Shown in pieces: positions 26,602 through 38,221 of a stretch of 64,000 bases of DNA (position 1 is its first letter; each line of letters starts with the position of its first letter). The stretch comes from Hericium rajendrae. Its lineage: Eukaryota > Basidiomycota > Agaricomycetes > Russulales > Hericiaceae. The stretch lies in contig CM065887.1 in NCBI GenBank assembly GCA_033439255.1, forward strand, positions 1,612,001-1,676,000, written 5' to 3'. The notes under the pieces are model-generated. The model was not told the DNA's origin. It ran no database searches and worked only from the letters and a program-made list of their open reading frames with translations. A program made the position numbers and the translations under genes.

Positions 26602-28613
26602 GGCGGATGGGGAGAAGGGGAGAGAAGGAGATTATGACGCGGGAGAGGGTTTGTAAAGACACACAGGACAACGCGTCCCACGTCGGGGTGATCACAATCT
26701 GCACGAAGGTCCGATGAAAAAGCTCTTTTCAAAGTTCGTCCTGAGAGTCCGCTTCTCTTCTCAGAACGCGATTCCTGCCCAGATAACCACGCAGCCCAAA
26801 CTCTAAACGCTATCCAGTCCGCTCAATGCCCTTGGCCGCACGTTCCAGGTGCGCCAAAGCGAGAGCGAGGAGAGATACGGAGCGGAAACGGAGTACGGTG
26901 TATTCGCTGAGGAGCGTATCAATGGCGTGGACAACACCCACACGTGACCGAAGTATCCCCGCGCGTCTCAGGCACGCCCGACTCCCATCTTTCCAATCCG
27001 CGACCAAGGCTCGGAAACCAGCCAGAGCGCACACTGAGCGCACTCCATCTATCTCCACCACATTCCAGCCCCGCTCAAGCCATTGTTGTGGGAGTAAAAT
27101 GACTCAATTTACCACTCCCCCCCGCCCCCCGCGCATGAACAGATCGCGCGCGTGCAGGGAAACAACTGACATGCGGGGAAACATAGGCCTTTCGTGGAGC
27201 CAGGCGCGTGTCGGATCAGAACCCAAGGGAAGAGATGAACAGCAATACCCTCAAAGAACATGCCAGTGGGAGGACAAAAGCGTTCTTGTGGCGTTGATGC
27301 ACATTGATTGCACAGCGTCTACCTTCGGGAACGACCCAGTACCCTGCCATAAGGAAGATCGAGAACGTTCCCACACGAACCATCCCCGCCTTCGACCACT
27401 GCGAAACCTAATGTTCACTCACACGTGGCGGCTGATTCGTTCACCAGCCGCTGAGCACCGCCGCTGCAGATGGCCAAACGCACTCACAGCACGAAATATA
27501 TGAGAACGATCGGACACGATGAGATCGTGCTGCAGCATCACACGACAGCCTGGCTGACTGAGCGCACCGCGCATTTGCCCGCGTCGAGCACGCTGATCCT
27601 AGGCGATCCGAGCGAGCTTTCTCAACGCGCACATTCACTGATTATCGACGCGCAGAGGACGGTGTTAGCGGGCGTCTTCGCATCAGGCCATCGCCGGGGG
27701 CAGGGAAACAGCGAGCCGGGCTGCCTGTCAGAAGAAGCGCATCTGATTTGAAAAAGCACCAGGTGAGTCGAGAGCCGCGAGCGCGCGCGAGGGCCAACAT
27801 GCGCGAATACGGCGAGCTGTGGTCTGCTGCTATCAGCCTATCATCGGCCAGTCGTTTTTGTTCCAAGAGGCCATATCTGTCAGCGCCTTGATTCCAATCA
27901 CAAGCTCGCTGTTGGTGAGGCTGAGGGGACGCCTCGCCGCACGACCGCAGATGGCCATGTTGCTGCATAAGGCAGAGATGAAAACACGATTCACGAGGAC
28001 GATGCCACGTACCATTGCGGCATGATTGCGAAACAAGACACGATTTCATCAGTACAACTGTCGCTGTAGGGTCTGATGTTCGTGGCATAGGGATAATATC
28101 CATCTTCGCTATGTTCGTACAGAAGCTATCCGAGATGCCGTACGCGCCCATCGAAGAACATCGGGCCTGGGGCCTGATAGCCTGGAAGACCCTGAACAGA
28201 GGCTAGTCATATAACACGAATAGAAATGATTTACATGAAGCCTGGAGGCTCGCTTCCAACCGTCCAAAATCCCTGCCATACCTTTACATTGTCTTCGTGC
28301 ATGCAATTCATGTACCACTGAGTCGTGCAACTGCTGGTAAAAAAAAAAAAATCATGCATAATTTTGGGATCGGTGCACAAACCACCCAGACATACCATTG
28401 ACACGAAAGAGATGAACTGGTCGAATGCGAAAGGTGGAGAAGGCAGCGACAGCGAATGAATGAATGAAAGTAATGAAGACACGAGGCACACGGCAAGACG
28501 GAAGCGGCGGCGCGGGCGGCGCGTGCCTCAATTAGGAACAGCAGCGTCGGTGGTCTTGCTCGTCGAGTCCTCGTAGCCTTGTCTCCTCTCGCCTTATCGC
28601 CACCACATTTTGC
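26602..28613. other. 2-kb stretch without a supported gene
   Basis: The first few hundred bases are the promoter side of the Zn2Cys6 gene. Beyond that, several overlapping frames are open on both strands (for example plus 26826-27503, minus 27642-28151, plus 27470-27751) without splice support or motif. An A13 tract is at about 28339-28351. The final about 100 bases before 28614 should hold the promoter of the next gene. Confidence 0.4.
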
Positions 28614-29497
28614 ATGTCCTTCCTCTCCCAAGTCCTCTCCTTCTCCTGCTGCTTCAAGAAACGTTCAGACAGCGCGGTACGTCGTCCCTGCGCCGTCTTT
28701 ACCGAGGCACTAACACACATCCAGGATGGCCCAGACGAGCGTTCGCGTCTTATCCCCCCGGTCACAGAGCAGCCGTGCGTGTCTGTTCTCACCTCGCCGC
28801 AGAACTCCATTTACACTTACACATCCCGAAGCACCCCGCAGCGACTCGCGAACCCTGTCGACCAGGACCGCATGAAAGAGCGGCTCGGCGTTATCGTGCG
28901 CTCGAAGGAAGGGTGCGCCGCTTCCATTCATTACCCGCACCCGCCGCCCACTAACCGCGCCCACAGAAAAATGGTGAATGTGAACGCGCCGCTGCCCTTC
29001 AACCTGCACAATAAAGCGCTGCAAGGCCGTCTCGATCCGTCGAGCTCGCGCTCCGCACGCGGGCCCTCGCCCCAGCCGAGCGTCGATACCGCGCAGTCCT
29101 CTGGCTCTGCGTCAGGGCCTGGCGACGAAGATGAGCCGCGGCGGCCCGTGCTGAATGTGCGGCTGGTGCGTGCGGCGAGAGGGGCGGGGGCGGCGCGGCT
29201 GGGGAGAAGGGGACGGAGCAGGGGCCGCGGCGGGCGCACGGTCAGTGCGGAGGGAGACGGGGGTGCGTCGGCGGACAGCCGGCCAGTGTCGCCAGAAGGC
29301 GACCACGACCACGACACGGACGCGCACGAAGTGAGTCGCCTTATCTCATGCTTATCTGAGTCTCTGCGAATGTGCGTTAATGGCGCTTCATGCAGCAGGA
29401 AGCGCGGTCTGCGTCGTCCGGCGATGCGTCGCGAGACGAGGACGAGGGCTTCAAAATTCAGAGCGTCGGCTCCATCTCGCGGAGCTGGGGCGATTGA
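28614..29497 (+). CDS. CC-start, possibly lipid-anchored protein (Ego1/LAMTOR1-like N terminus), five exons, 219 aa
   Basis: Exons: 28614-28676, 28725-28774, 28832-28912, 28967-29330, 29396-29497; total 660 nt in frame. The N terminus MSFLSQVLSFSCCFKKR has a Cys pair in a hydrophobic-then-basic setting, fitting palmitoylation. DERSRLIPP follows, then a helix (QDRMKERLGVIVRSKEGKMVNV) and NAPLPFNLHN. This N-terminal order recalls the Ego1/LAMTOR1 lysosomal anchors of TORC1 signalling, which have CC plus an ER/K-LL-P motif, but the similarity is short and the assignment is inference. The rest is disordered: Ser/Pro-rich, an RG-rich patch (GRRGRSRGRGGR) at about 130-155, acidic segments, and the end GFKIQSVGSISRSWGD. 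Introns 1-3 (48, 57 and 54 nt) are all multiples of three and stop-free, so an unspliced reading continues through them. Confidence 0.6.
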
Positions 29498-30251
29498 GCG
29501 GGGCGGCGGAAACGTCGCGTGGGGCGGCTGATACCCCTTGCTCACGCGAGCGTCGAACGTGTCTCTTCCGTTTCCATGCCTCGGACTTGCAATGCCTGCC
29601 ATATTCCCCGTTTATTTTCCGTAAGTCGCGGATCTCACGTCGAGGAGCTCATTTCATTGGGATTGAAAGTCAATCAGCGTCAACATGGGCATACGTACTT
29701 GAATGTATTTCGTAACACATATATAGGTCTTTCTCCACCATTTCTCCACGTGGGATACAGGACGAGATGTACTCAATGAACGTCTCCACTCCGATACATG
29801 CATTTGCATATATATCCGTAAGGAAGTACGCTGAGAACCACGCGCCTTGACAGATGTCCCTGCCACTGTCACCAGGCCTGTTCCTCGCGCCTCTGTCTAC
29901 GGTACCCGCCAACTTCTGAATCTATGGGCGCTTCTGCCACGGCAGCCCCACGCGACATTCACCCATACGACGGCGCATGCAGTGCTTCGCGCCATAGATT
30001 GCGGTCTGACGCGAAAGAGACATTTATTCTTGGCTGATAGGATGACCGCCACGTCAAACTCTCGAGAAACGCCATTTTGTTGTTGCCTTTTGTTGTCCGG
30101 ATGCCTTGCGGCCGTGGAGTGCAATGTCGTCCGACTGGATTACAAACACGGAGCTTGGCCTTGGCTGAGATTCTGAAAAATAGGACAAGGATCCTCAGGC
30201 CGAGGTCTTACGCATACATACAGCAAGCGCACCTACCCTTCAGACCAAGGA
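29498..30251. other. Convergent intergenic spacer, no gene seen
   Basis: It lies between the stops of the CC-start gene (+) and ELP6 (-). Short frames are open on both strands, but nothing has motif or splice support. Confidence 0.45.
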
Positions 30252-31130
30252 TCACAAGACAGCCTGCCCGGTGCCGCGCTGGAAGAACACAGCGCTGCTG
30301 TCTGTGAGCCTGTACTGGACCGCCTGCTCCCTAGGAATCAAGGCCACAGCCGTCTTCCCCAATGACGCGCCTGCATGCAGCGCGACCTATGCTTGATCAG
30401 CGTCAGCCGAAGGGATTAAAGTGGGAGACGCACCTCGCCGCTAACAGCGCCGCTCCGCCCGCTGGCGAGCGCACGCACCTCAGCGTGGTACGCGCAGAGC
30501 TGGCGCAGTGCGCGGAAGAGCTCGTCAGGCTCCTCGGCGCTGACGACATGGTGCCGCACGACGAGTGCAACCCCGTTCTGGCGCAGTGTTAGCAACCGTT
30601 GAGCACTGAGGTGGGGAATACACGTACCTTTGCGCATAGCGAGACCAGAGCGCGCGCGAAGCGCGTGATGGACAGGGCAGGGTGGCCTGTCCATTCGAAC
30701 GTAGTGATGTCGTCGAGGATAACGAGCGTGCGCTCATGGCCAGAGCTGATGCTGCTTTGCACACGGTCGAACAACGGGCGCAGGGATGAGGGGGATTTTG
30801 CGGGGGCGCTACGGCCAAGCTCGGTCGTGACGTCGACGAAGATCAGCGCGCCGTCGTCGATCTTCTGCGCCAAATTCATGTTCTGGAAAGATGAACACAT
30901 CAAGACAAGCTGTCGGGCGTGGTTTCACGGTGCGCACGCACCGATCGGGCGGCGATGGCTTTCCATCGCGCGAGCGATTCTGACACGGAGAGGAGGACGC
31001 AGCGCGCATTCTGCTTGCCTTTTAGGTGGGCGGCAAGTAAGTTGTGTAGAACGAAATCGGCAGGGGAGCCAAGCTCGTCTGTGATTAGTAGTAACTGGCC
31101 TGGAGTAGGTAGACCCTCGGGTGGGAACAT
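30252..31130 (-). CDS. ELP6: Elongator complex subunit 6 (RecA-like), four exons, 240 aa
   Basis: Elp4-Elp5-Elp6 form a hexameric RecA-like ring that binds tRNA and helps Elongator modify wobble uridines. Exons (minus): 30942-31130, 30628-30882, 30434-30577, 30252-30386; every junction is phase 0. The protein begins MFPPEGLPTPGQLLLITDELGSPADFVLHNLL, typical of ELP6, with no Walker A (normal for this family). It has ALIFVDVTTEL, TLVILDDITTFEW (the Walker B-like strand) and VALVVRHHV. SGRSGAVSGE then VALHAGA and YRLTDSSAVFF form the C-terminal strands. Length fits fungal members. It is divergent from COG3, with 400 bp between start codons. Confidence 0.85.
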
Positions 31131-31530
31131 TGAACGAGACTCTGGAGACAACCAAAATGAGTGTTCAGATCGGCAGCATTTGTTCACGTACGCCGGGAGA
31201 TTACCTTCTCGATTTTGGAATTGCGGCACCTATACTGTTCGGAAGTAATAAATACCTTACCGTACACCGCTGGGAAGATTCAATGCAGTCGAAGAGCAGG
31301 ATGCGAGGTCACTGGCAGGAGTCGACTTTCAGGAATTTCGGAAATGACGTCACGTGAAAAACATATGTCAGAGATCTCAAAGTGAGATCTACAGCAATTC
31401 GCGCTTCACTGCGTGTCCACCATCCTTCAATCCTCTACCTCCGCAACGACGTCGGCAAATGTGTTAAGTTGAGACTCTAAAGAGATTTATTTGCCTTCGT
31501 CCTTAGCTATATAACCAGCGAAGAAGTCTT
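31131..31530. promoter_or_regulatory. Shared divergent promoter of ELP6 and COG3
   Basis: This is the 400-bp space between two start codons pointing away from each other. At about 31353 and 31365 there are TCACGTGA-like and TCAGAGATCTCAAAGTGAGATCT words; the latter is a short imperfect dyad (AGATCTCA/TGAGATCT) at 31371-31391. No clear TATA box was seen. Confidence 0.5.
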
Positions 31531-34500
31531 ATGGCAACCCTTTCGGCACCCCGACGTGGTGCACCTCGTCTTTCGCCCTCCCCTCATCCCAAATCCACCA
31601 TCACTGTCGAAGAATGGGACGCAAAAACACCACTGGACGAAATTGAAACCCGAAGCATAGCGACCGCTAAGGCAGCATGCGAAAAGACGCCCCGGCCGCT
31701 CAAGGTGCGCCCCTCTCTCTCCCTCGCCGTTCTAATCCTGACCCCGCAATTGAAGTACCCCGCAGAAGAAGCCAGCTCCTCGCGCCCTGCCACGCCTATC
31801 GCGCGCGGCAAACTGCAGCAGCCCGGCTCACGCCCGTCGACGCCCAGTATCCCGTCGTCGCGCTCGCAGCCGCTCGGCGCCGCGCATGCGCTGCACCCCA
31901 AGCAGCCCGTACAGACGCCGCAGCAGTTCTATGACTGGTTCGCGCTCATCGATCGCTCCGTCGCGCACAGCCAGGAGGCGCACTTCCGCGAGCATCTGCT
32001 CGGCGTGTCGGAGTACCTGGAGATGTGCGATCGCCTTGTCGAGCGGATCGAGGAAGTGGACAGGGAGGTAGCGAGTATGTTCGAGGGGTGGCGGAGCGTG
32101 GAGGAGGGAGGGAAGAGTCTGCAGGATGCGTGTCAGCGGCTGCTGGAGGAGCGGGTATGTGTCTTCTTGTGTTGTAGGGGCATTCGTTTCACGACGCGTT
32201 ACTTGACAGGACAAATTGGTGGAACTGCAAGAAGCGATCGGCACCAGGCTCGATTACTTCCAGGAGTTAGAACATGCGACACGTATGCTGAACCACCCAG
32301 GAGAGTCTCTAGTACTGCAGACTGACTTCCTATACATGGTCGAGCGCGTCGACGTCTGTATCGATTTCTTGAAGAACCATGTGAGCTTCCAGCTTGCTCC
32401 CGGAAATTCGGCTATTTACTTTGATCGTGTAGCGACATTATCGAGAAGCGGAGATATACTTGTTACGATTCCACCAGTGCATGACGCGAGCTATGACTCT
32501 GATTCGCATGTATTTTGTTGGCTCGTTACGCGCTCTTACACAAGACGTGTCACGACGATTATCGGAGAAGGTGCGTCGTCCAACGGAGCCGTCTGTTGTC
32601 TAGAAAATAACAAGCGTCTTCAGGATGTTTCCGCCACGGCCCAAATGCATCTATTATACACGAGATTCACAACGGTATCCACCCAACTCGCGCCGCTCCT
32701 GGGCGAACTTGAGCGCCGAGCCCGCGCACATCCAGAAGAGCTCGCTGCATTGCTTTCAGAGTGCCACTCAGCATACTTTAGTGCCAGAAAGACCCTGCTG
32801 GTCGGCCGTCTGACAGAAGAGATCCGGGGTCTGGACCCCACGCGCACGGAGCTCGTGGAGCTAGTAAGTTCATACTTCGATGCATGATGCTGTTGCTAAG
32901 TCGATTTCACTCTAGACGAGGCAGGGTTGTAGCTACCTCAAACAGCTTTGCACGGACGAGTTCAATCTGTACCGATCCTTCTTCAGCACAGGCGAAGACC
33001 AGCTCTAGTACGCAGAGATCATCTCACGTTCCTAGCCTGCAGACTGACTCTGACCACAGTCAATATCTCGAAAATCTCTGCGATTATCTCTATGACGACC
33101 TACGACCCCGTATTCTGCACGAGCCCCGCCTCACTGCGCTCTGCGAAGTCTGCACGGTCCTGCAAGCACTCATGGTCCTGGATCTACCGGCAATCGGAGA
33201 GGAATCCTCTGAAGACGAAGACACCGACGTGCTCACTGTGGACATCGAGAAGCCGAAGCCGAAGCGTAGTCTCGGCAAGCTGCACATCAGCCAGCTGCTG
33301 CAGATGGTCCTGCAGGACGCGCAGACGCGGCTTTTCTTCAAGGCGCAGTCGGTCATCCAGTCAGAGATCCGGTACTACGCGCCCAAGCCGGAGGACCTCG
33401 CGTATCCCGAAAAGCTTATCGGTACGTGCTTGACTTCATGCATTTCCGGAGTTAAGCCGAGCTTATCTGGGCCGCAGCTGCGCGGAAGCCGTTGACCGGG
33501 AACGAGATCAAGGAGAAGGAGAGCATCAGCGAACTGTTCCAGCTGTCCAGCTTGGATAAGCGAGAGACGTGGTTTCCGACGTTGTCCAAGACGGTCTGGG
33601 TCCTCTCGCAGCTGCATGACTTTGTCCAGGTAAGCAAGGTTGGTTTCGCAGATGCAATCCCGCTGACGGTCTGTCCAGCCTGCTATCTTTGAGGATCTGG
33701 CGCAGGAAGCCATAAACCTCTGCCGGCAGTCCCTCTCAGCAGCTGCAGACATCATGAGAGCGAAAAATCCGCCCACTGGTGCCCTAGACGGGCACCTCTT
33801 CCTGGTCCGCCACCTGCTCATCCTGAAAGAGATGACACGCAATCTGGATTTGGTGCAACGTGATATCCCACGCGGCAGCAACGAGCCGTACGGAGTGACA
33901 GGTTCGTGGTGAATTGCTGCCTCGTAGACAATGATCTCAAGGATGTATAGACACTTTGTCGAGCATGCTCTCGAGGACAACTGCACTTCTTCCTGGATCA
34001 ATCTTCGCTACGCTCGGTGTGTCCCGCTCTGACGACGCAATGGGAGACGCCAAACACGTGAGTTCTGCGCCCGTCTCGCGGTGCACCGTGCTCATCCAGC
34101 TCCACGCAGGGCATCGACCTCGACTTGCGTGCGGCCTGCGAGGCCGTCATCGCATACTGCGCGGAGCCCATCTGTACTCCGCTCCGCGCGTTCGTCGACC
34201 GCGTCACCGCGCACCACACCTCGCCTGTCTCCCCCGGACCGCTCGCATCGCAGGACTGGGCGGCGCAGCCCGTCGCCGAGGAGCTCAACGACAGCTTCGC
34301 GCGCGCCTGCCAGCGCGACTTGCGCAGCGCCGTGACACGCATGCGGCTCTACCTCGAGGACCGGCGGACGGTCGATGTGCTGGTGGCGCATGTGAGGGAG
34401 CGGGTCGAGGAGGAGTATGTCGGCTTTCGGGATGTGGTCTGGAATATGTATGCTGGGGTGCTAAGGGAGCGCGTGTTGTCGGACGAGAGCTTGAAAGCAC

Positions 34501-34535
34501 TGTTGAAGGATGTATGCGATGAAGTATCTACGTGA
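31531..34535 (+). CDS. COG3: Conserved oligomeric Golgi complex subunit 3 (COG3/Sec34), 11 exons, 827 aa
   Basis: A subunit of lobe A of the COG tether for retrograde intra-Golgi vesicle traffic. Exons: 31531-31704, 31756-32154, 32210-32380, 32433-32570, 32624-32863, 32916-33007, 33060-33421, 33478-33629, 33679-33901, 33951-34057, 34110-34535; total 2484 nt in frame, close to the usual about 830 residues. Family segments in order: QFYDWFALIDRS, YLEMCDRLVERIEEVD (coiled coil about 150-220), FLYMVERVDVCIDFL, LLRFHQCMTRAMTLIRMYFVGSLRAL (the most conserved block), LYRSFFSTGEDQLYQYLENLCDYLYD, ALCEVCTVLQALM, LFLVRHLLILKE, and a C-terminal helical region. The N-terminal about 85 residues are Ser/Pro-rich and probably disordered. 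It shares a divergent promoter with ELP6. Confidence 0.95.
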
Positions 34536-34724
34536 TATTCGATTATATTTGAGAGCTGTGTCGACTGAAACGACTCGAGCGAGTGTAAAATGTATTCTGG
34601 TCGGCCCGAAACTTGCCGAGCCGACCGGTTCCACTTCAGAATCACTTCCACTAGGTTTTGGTCATGACCTCCTCGTCGGATCATTCAACGTATACGTTAT
34701 TTGCTTTAGGTAGCCAGCGACACC

Positions 34725-35976
34725 ATGTCCGAGAAATATCACAAGAGGAAGCGCAGCATTCAAGATACACCGGTCGACCTGACGAAGATGCAGCTCGCCA
34801 GACAGCGGCTGGCCGCGCTGCAGGAGGAGCTGGCTGGAGTCGAGGAGACAGAAGAGGAGATGGAGGAAGTTATGAAACACGTCAAGGCTCTTCAATACAT
34901 TCTGGGTACTGCAAAAAAGCTTGTGGGCTTCTTTTTCCAGTGTTGCTGCTCAGTTTCTGATGTAACTGCAGAAGCTTCCATTTTCATCTCTCCGGTATTC
35001 AGATCTTGAGAACATGGGAGTCAAGCGAAACAAGCTGCGATTCAACCGTTCTCTGCCTGGCACAGAAATATCAAACTCCGTAATTGACGAGGAGCACTTG
35101 GATAGTTTGTGCACGCAGATCAGTCGCATTCATCGCTACGTCAGCATGAAGGTACGTCGTCCCTGATATGCCCGTTGATAAGTTCCTGAATTAGAAAATA
35201 CAAACAGTACGAGCCGGGTGCTAGAATGATTCTCGATGCGATTTTGTTGGCAGTTGCACAGATCTGTGTCGACAGCGGTGTTCATCGACCCGTGGCTATC
35301 CTACCTGAATTACGAGTCACTGCTGGCGATGGCGTCTTGATCAGAAACCCCGCGACAAATTTCCAAGTCTGGCTCACTGGGAACACTGACTACGGAATGT
35401 GCATTTATGAGGACGAAGATGATCGCAGTGCGTATCGACTAGACCGAAGCCTGCAATACTTTGATGATCATTCTCGCAGGTCGGCTTTTTGGAGGTTCAA
35501 TAACCGAGGTCGTGCTATATGCAAAGAGCCGTATTATGATAGTTGGAGCGAAACAGCGCGCTGACGATTTCGAATTCGAGGACTACCTTCCAGAGGCAAC
35601 GGGTCAAGCCGTCGCTTTGGGTGAGGTGACTGGGTGCGTACTGTGACGCTGGCGCTCACGTCTCCTTGCTGAATCGCGGAATAGCAAACCAGTCAGATAT
35701 TGCCTATCCAATGGCAACAACTGGCTTTTTTCTCTGTTTACAAAGGATGCCAATGGCAATCGAGCTGTGTACGAAGGCAGCACGGTCAATATCATGACCC
35801 CGCGTCCCGGTGCCGAACACCTGTTCAAAGGCGATGTTCGTCGGGTCGTGGAGCTATTGTATCATTGGGTATGTGATCATCTTACGCATCTTTCGTCTCT
35901 CATGCGAGTTGGCCAGCTTGTCTCGACCACCGATCCTTTGAATGACCCGCTCTACACGCTTTCCGTGCTGCGATGA
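34725..35976 (+). CDS. Basidiomycete PD-(D/E)XK-like protein, about six exons; first junction uncertain
   Basis: Firm exons: 34972-35151, 35208-35427, 35480-35633, 35685-35868, 35917-35976, all joining in frame. Order: LRYSDLENMGVKRNKLRFNRSLPG, YEPGARMILDAILLAVAQIC, VWLTGNTDYGMCIYEDEDD, GGSITEVVLYAKSRIMIVGAK, EATGQAVALGEV, RYCLSNGNNWLFSLF, and ELLYHWLVSTTDPLNDPLYTL. I know many mushroom proteins with this order in which the central strand reads 'RI.IVEAKR', resembling the E-x-K half of a PD-(D/E)XK nuclease site after a D in 'G..DY'. Here the acidic residue before AK is Gly, so catalysis is doubtful. The upstream coiled-coil exon from ATG 34725 (KMQLARQRLAALQEEL) is in phase only if it ends near 34879 (donor gtcaag, poor); the better donor at 34906 would cause a stop. 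So the model's 5' part is open: weak splice, or a decaying gene. Confidence 0.55.
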
Positions 35977-37574
35977 CTTTTGAATTCTATGACCCTGCGG
36001 TTGTAGCATGCTGAAGGTAGACATGTCTCTTTGGCCTGGATGCGACGCGCGGGCGCGCTGCAGGGGCCCCACTGCATCATTGCATGTTCTGTTCGGTCGA
36101 ACAGCACACATAACACGACAGGGAGAGTTTGTTTCAGCACGATCCAACTTTCCGCAACAAAAATTCGGAACTTTGACTTTTCGCTCGACTCATTATCATC
36201 CGAAAACCATTCCGTCTCATTAACTGGACTCACTTCGAATCGCTACGAATCTGTCTGATTTAGTATCATCCAACGGCATTCTCACTGTGGTTCAACCTCC
36301 GTCATCTGACCAAGTGCCCTTCATGTCCTGCCAGATGAGCATTTTGGATAAGATTTCAGCGGCTCACGCTATCACCACGGCGTTCCAAGTGACTGGACAT
36401 TCGGTCTTCCGGAGCAAACTCAATTCGACCTTCAGACGTGGATGTAGCATCGCTTGGACAATCGCGATGACGAGATGACGAAGATCATCAAGGACACTGC
36501 GCTCAATCGTACGGATCCCATCATATATGGTGTATGTTTCTATCTCATTCTCTCTTTTCCGGATTGCAAGTTCAACTTTTCCTAATAATATAAATCTGAC
36601 AGCACACAGTGTACTGACGTGCTGCGTGCTGCGTGCTGCGTGTGTGGGAAAAAAATCTCAAAAGGGCAAAGGTGGATTTCTGGACATGGCGTGAGAGATA
36701 AGAAGGTCGAAAGTCGTTCGTCCGACATGTGACGTGGCTGTGCTGCGTGCTGCGTGCTGAACACGTCTATGCTGTGCTGCATGCAACGTGCAACGTGCTG
36801 CGTGCTACGTGCTGCATGCAACGTCCTACGTGTTGCGTGCTGCGTTGGGTTGGGTTGGGTTGGAAAGGGTGTGACGAATCCTAACTAAAGAGTATACTAG
36901 GTAGCTACTGCAGACGACAGTTGGCTGGGGGTCCAGTCAACACCTGTTTCGCTTATATGCTCTTCAGGCCTGCATTAGTAATCATGATGGGTAAGCACCG
37001 GCGACCTTGGCCCGGAGGGCCATGGGAGCCGTTTGTAATCTTGTATGTCAAACTTGATGACGCGCGATAACTTATCGAGACCCGATTGGCCAGATAACGC
37101 AGGGCATGTGATTAGCGGTTCAACCTTGGGCCAAACTTACTCCGGATTATAAACCTTTCCCACATGACGTCGTTATGACATCATGTCACGGGAACATTCC
37201 AGAACATTCCATGTCACGTGATTATGACGCGTCTCGCGCCACGTCACTTGTCGCCGAATGGGGTTGGGTTGGGTTGGGAGGAGGCGTGAAGCGCCGACGC
37301 AAACTACGGTAGCTAAGGAGATTAGTCAAAATGGAGGACCCAGTCTTGTAAAAGACAGGGGGTGCTTTCGACTTGAAGTCTCATCAGCATTTTGACCTGT
37401 ATTTATACCCCAGGAGGGTGGGCGAGTCAGCGATGATGCGATGCGATGCGTTGGGTTATGAGGGTATGTGGGTTGGACATGGGTCAGAATTATATACCCT
37501 AGGGCTGGGTAGGGCAGGTTGGACAGCTGACCTAGAGCTGGGCTGCACAGGATGCATAGCCAACCCAGAGCTGG
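35977..37574. other. Repeat-rich intergenic region
   Basis: No gene was found. A degenerate heptamer array (GCTGCGT/ACGTGCT-type words) occupies about 36615-36845. (GGGTT)n runs of three or four units occur at 36845-36865 and 37260-37280; their strand is G-rich and could form quadruplexes. Minus ORF 36582-36821 is just the translation of the heptamer array (HAARSTQHVARCMQH) and is not a gene. A short plus frame at 36287-36478 has no support. Confidence 0.6.
36615..36866. repeat. Degenerate GCTGCGT heptamer array ending in (GGGTT)3
   Basis: Runs of GCTGCGT, GCTACGT and GCAACGT heptamers occur in three clusters (about 36617-36643, 36737-36760, 36772-36845), and the last runs straight into GGGTTGGGTTGGGTTGG. 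The 7-bp period is not codon-based, so no coding repeat is implied. Confidence 0.75.
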
Positions 37575-37721
37575 GCAAAGATGATTTGTTCAGGAGACAG
37601 GCTATGTATTTGTCCTGACCTGACTCGCTGAAGAAGGCATCCGTCTGACAGACGGATGCCTTCTTCAGCGAGTCAGGTCAGGACAAATACATAGCCTGTC
37701 TCCTGAACAAATCATCTTTGC
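37575..37721. repeat. Perfect palindrome, 71-bp arms, 3-nt loop
   Basis: The left arm 37576-37646 and right arm 37650-37720 are exact reverse complements as read base by base, around the loop GAC (37647-37649); one further pair (37575/37721) extends it. The arm contains CAGGAGACAGGCTATGTATT and the inner stem CATCCGTCT/AGACGGATG. Such a long perfect hairpin is normally unstable in replication, so it is either recent or an assembly/fold-back product. A 37-bp version of the inner arm recurs at the junction of the 13.1-kb tandem copies (51191-51227). Confidence 0.95.
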
Positions 37722-38221
37722 AGCCCACTATAGTGGCTTGTTCTCATGAAGTCTTTGTGATGTAACATGTCTCACATGCCCTTCTCCTTCTACCCAGCTT
37801 ACAGATGAGCAGATCACCACGCCAATGTGCAACTTCAGCACAACTGACCTTGACATGCCCAGACTCACAGTTACATTCGGTTGGGTATCCATTTGAAAAC
37901 TGACAAACTGTACGCACAGATGTTCCAGCCATCATGCATCATGTCTTGAGCTGTGCTACATCATTGCGGTGTTCACGACCTCCTTTGTTCTGAACTCACA
38001 TGTTTCGCGCTGTCTCTGTTTGTTCAATAACAATATGCTGCACGCACCAAGCACAATCCTGCTGCCAAGACCGGCAGAGTTAGTGCTCTGCCGTATGTTG
38101 TTGATTCTGTATATACATATATATAACAGTATCAAGGTTCCCCTCGTGCAGAGTAGACTGGAACAAAAAATTACGCCGGGAAATTTGCTCTTTACTGTCG
38201 CATACGCACATTGATCACATC

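Noticed and set aside
27642-28151. 169-residue minus ORF
   Set aside because: Composition is that of random GC-rich DNA; no motif and no splice context.
36582-36821. ORF rich in HAARSTQHVARCMQH
   Set aside because: Translation of the heptamer array; no gene features.
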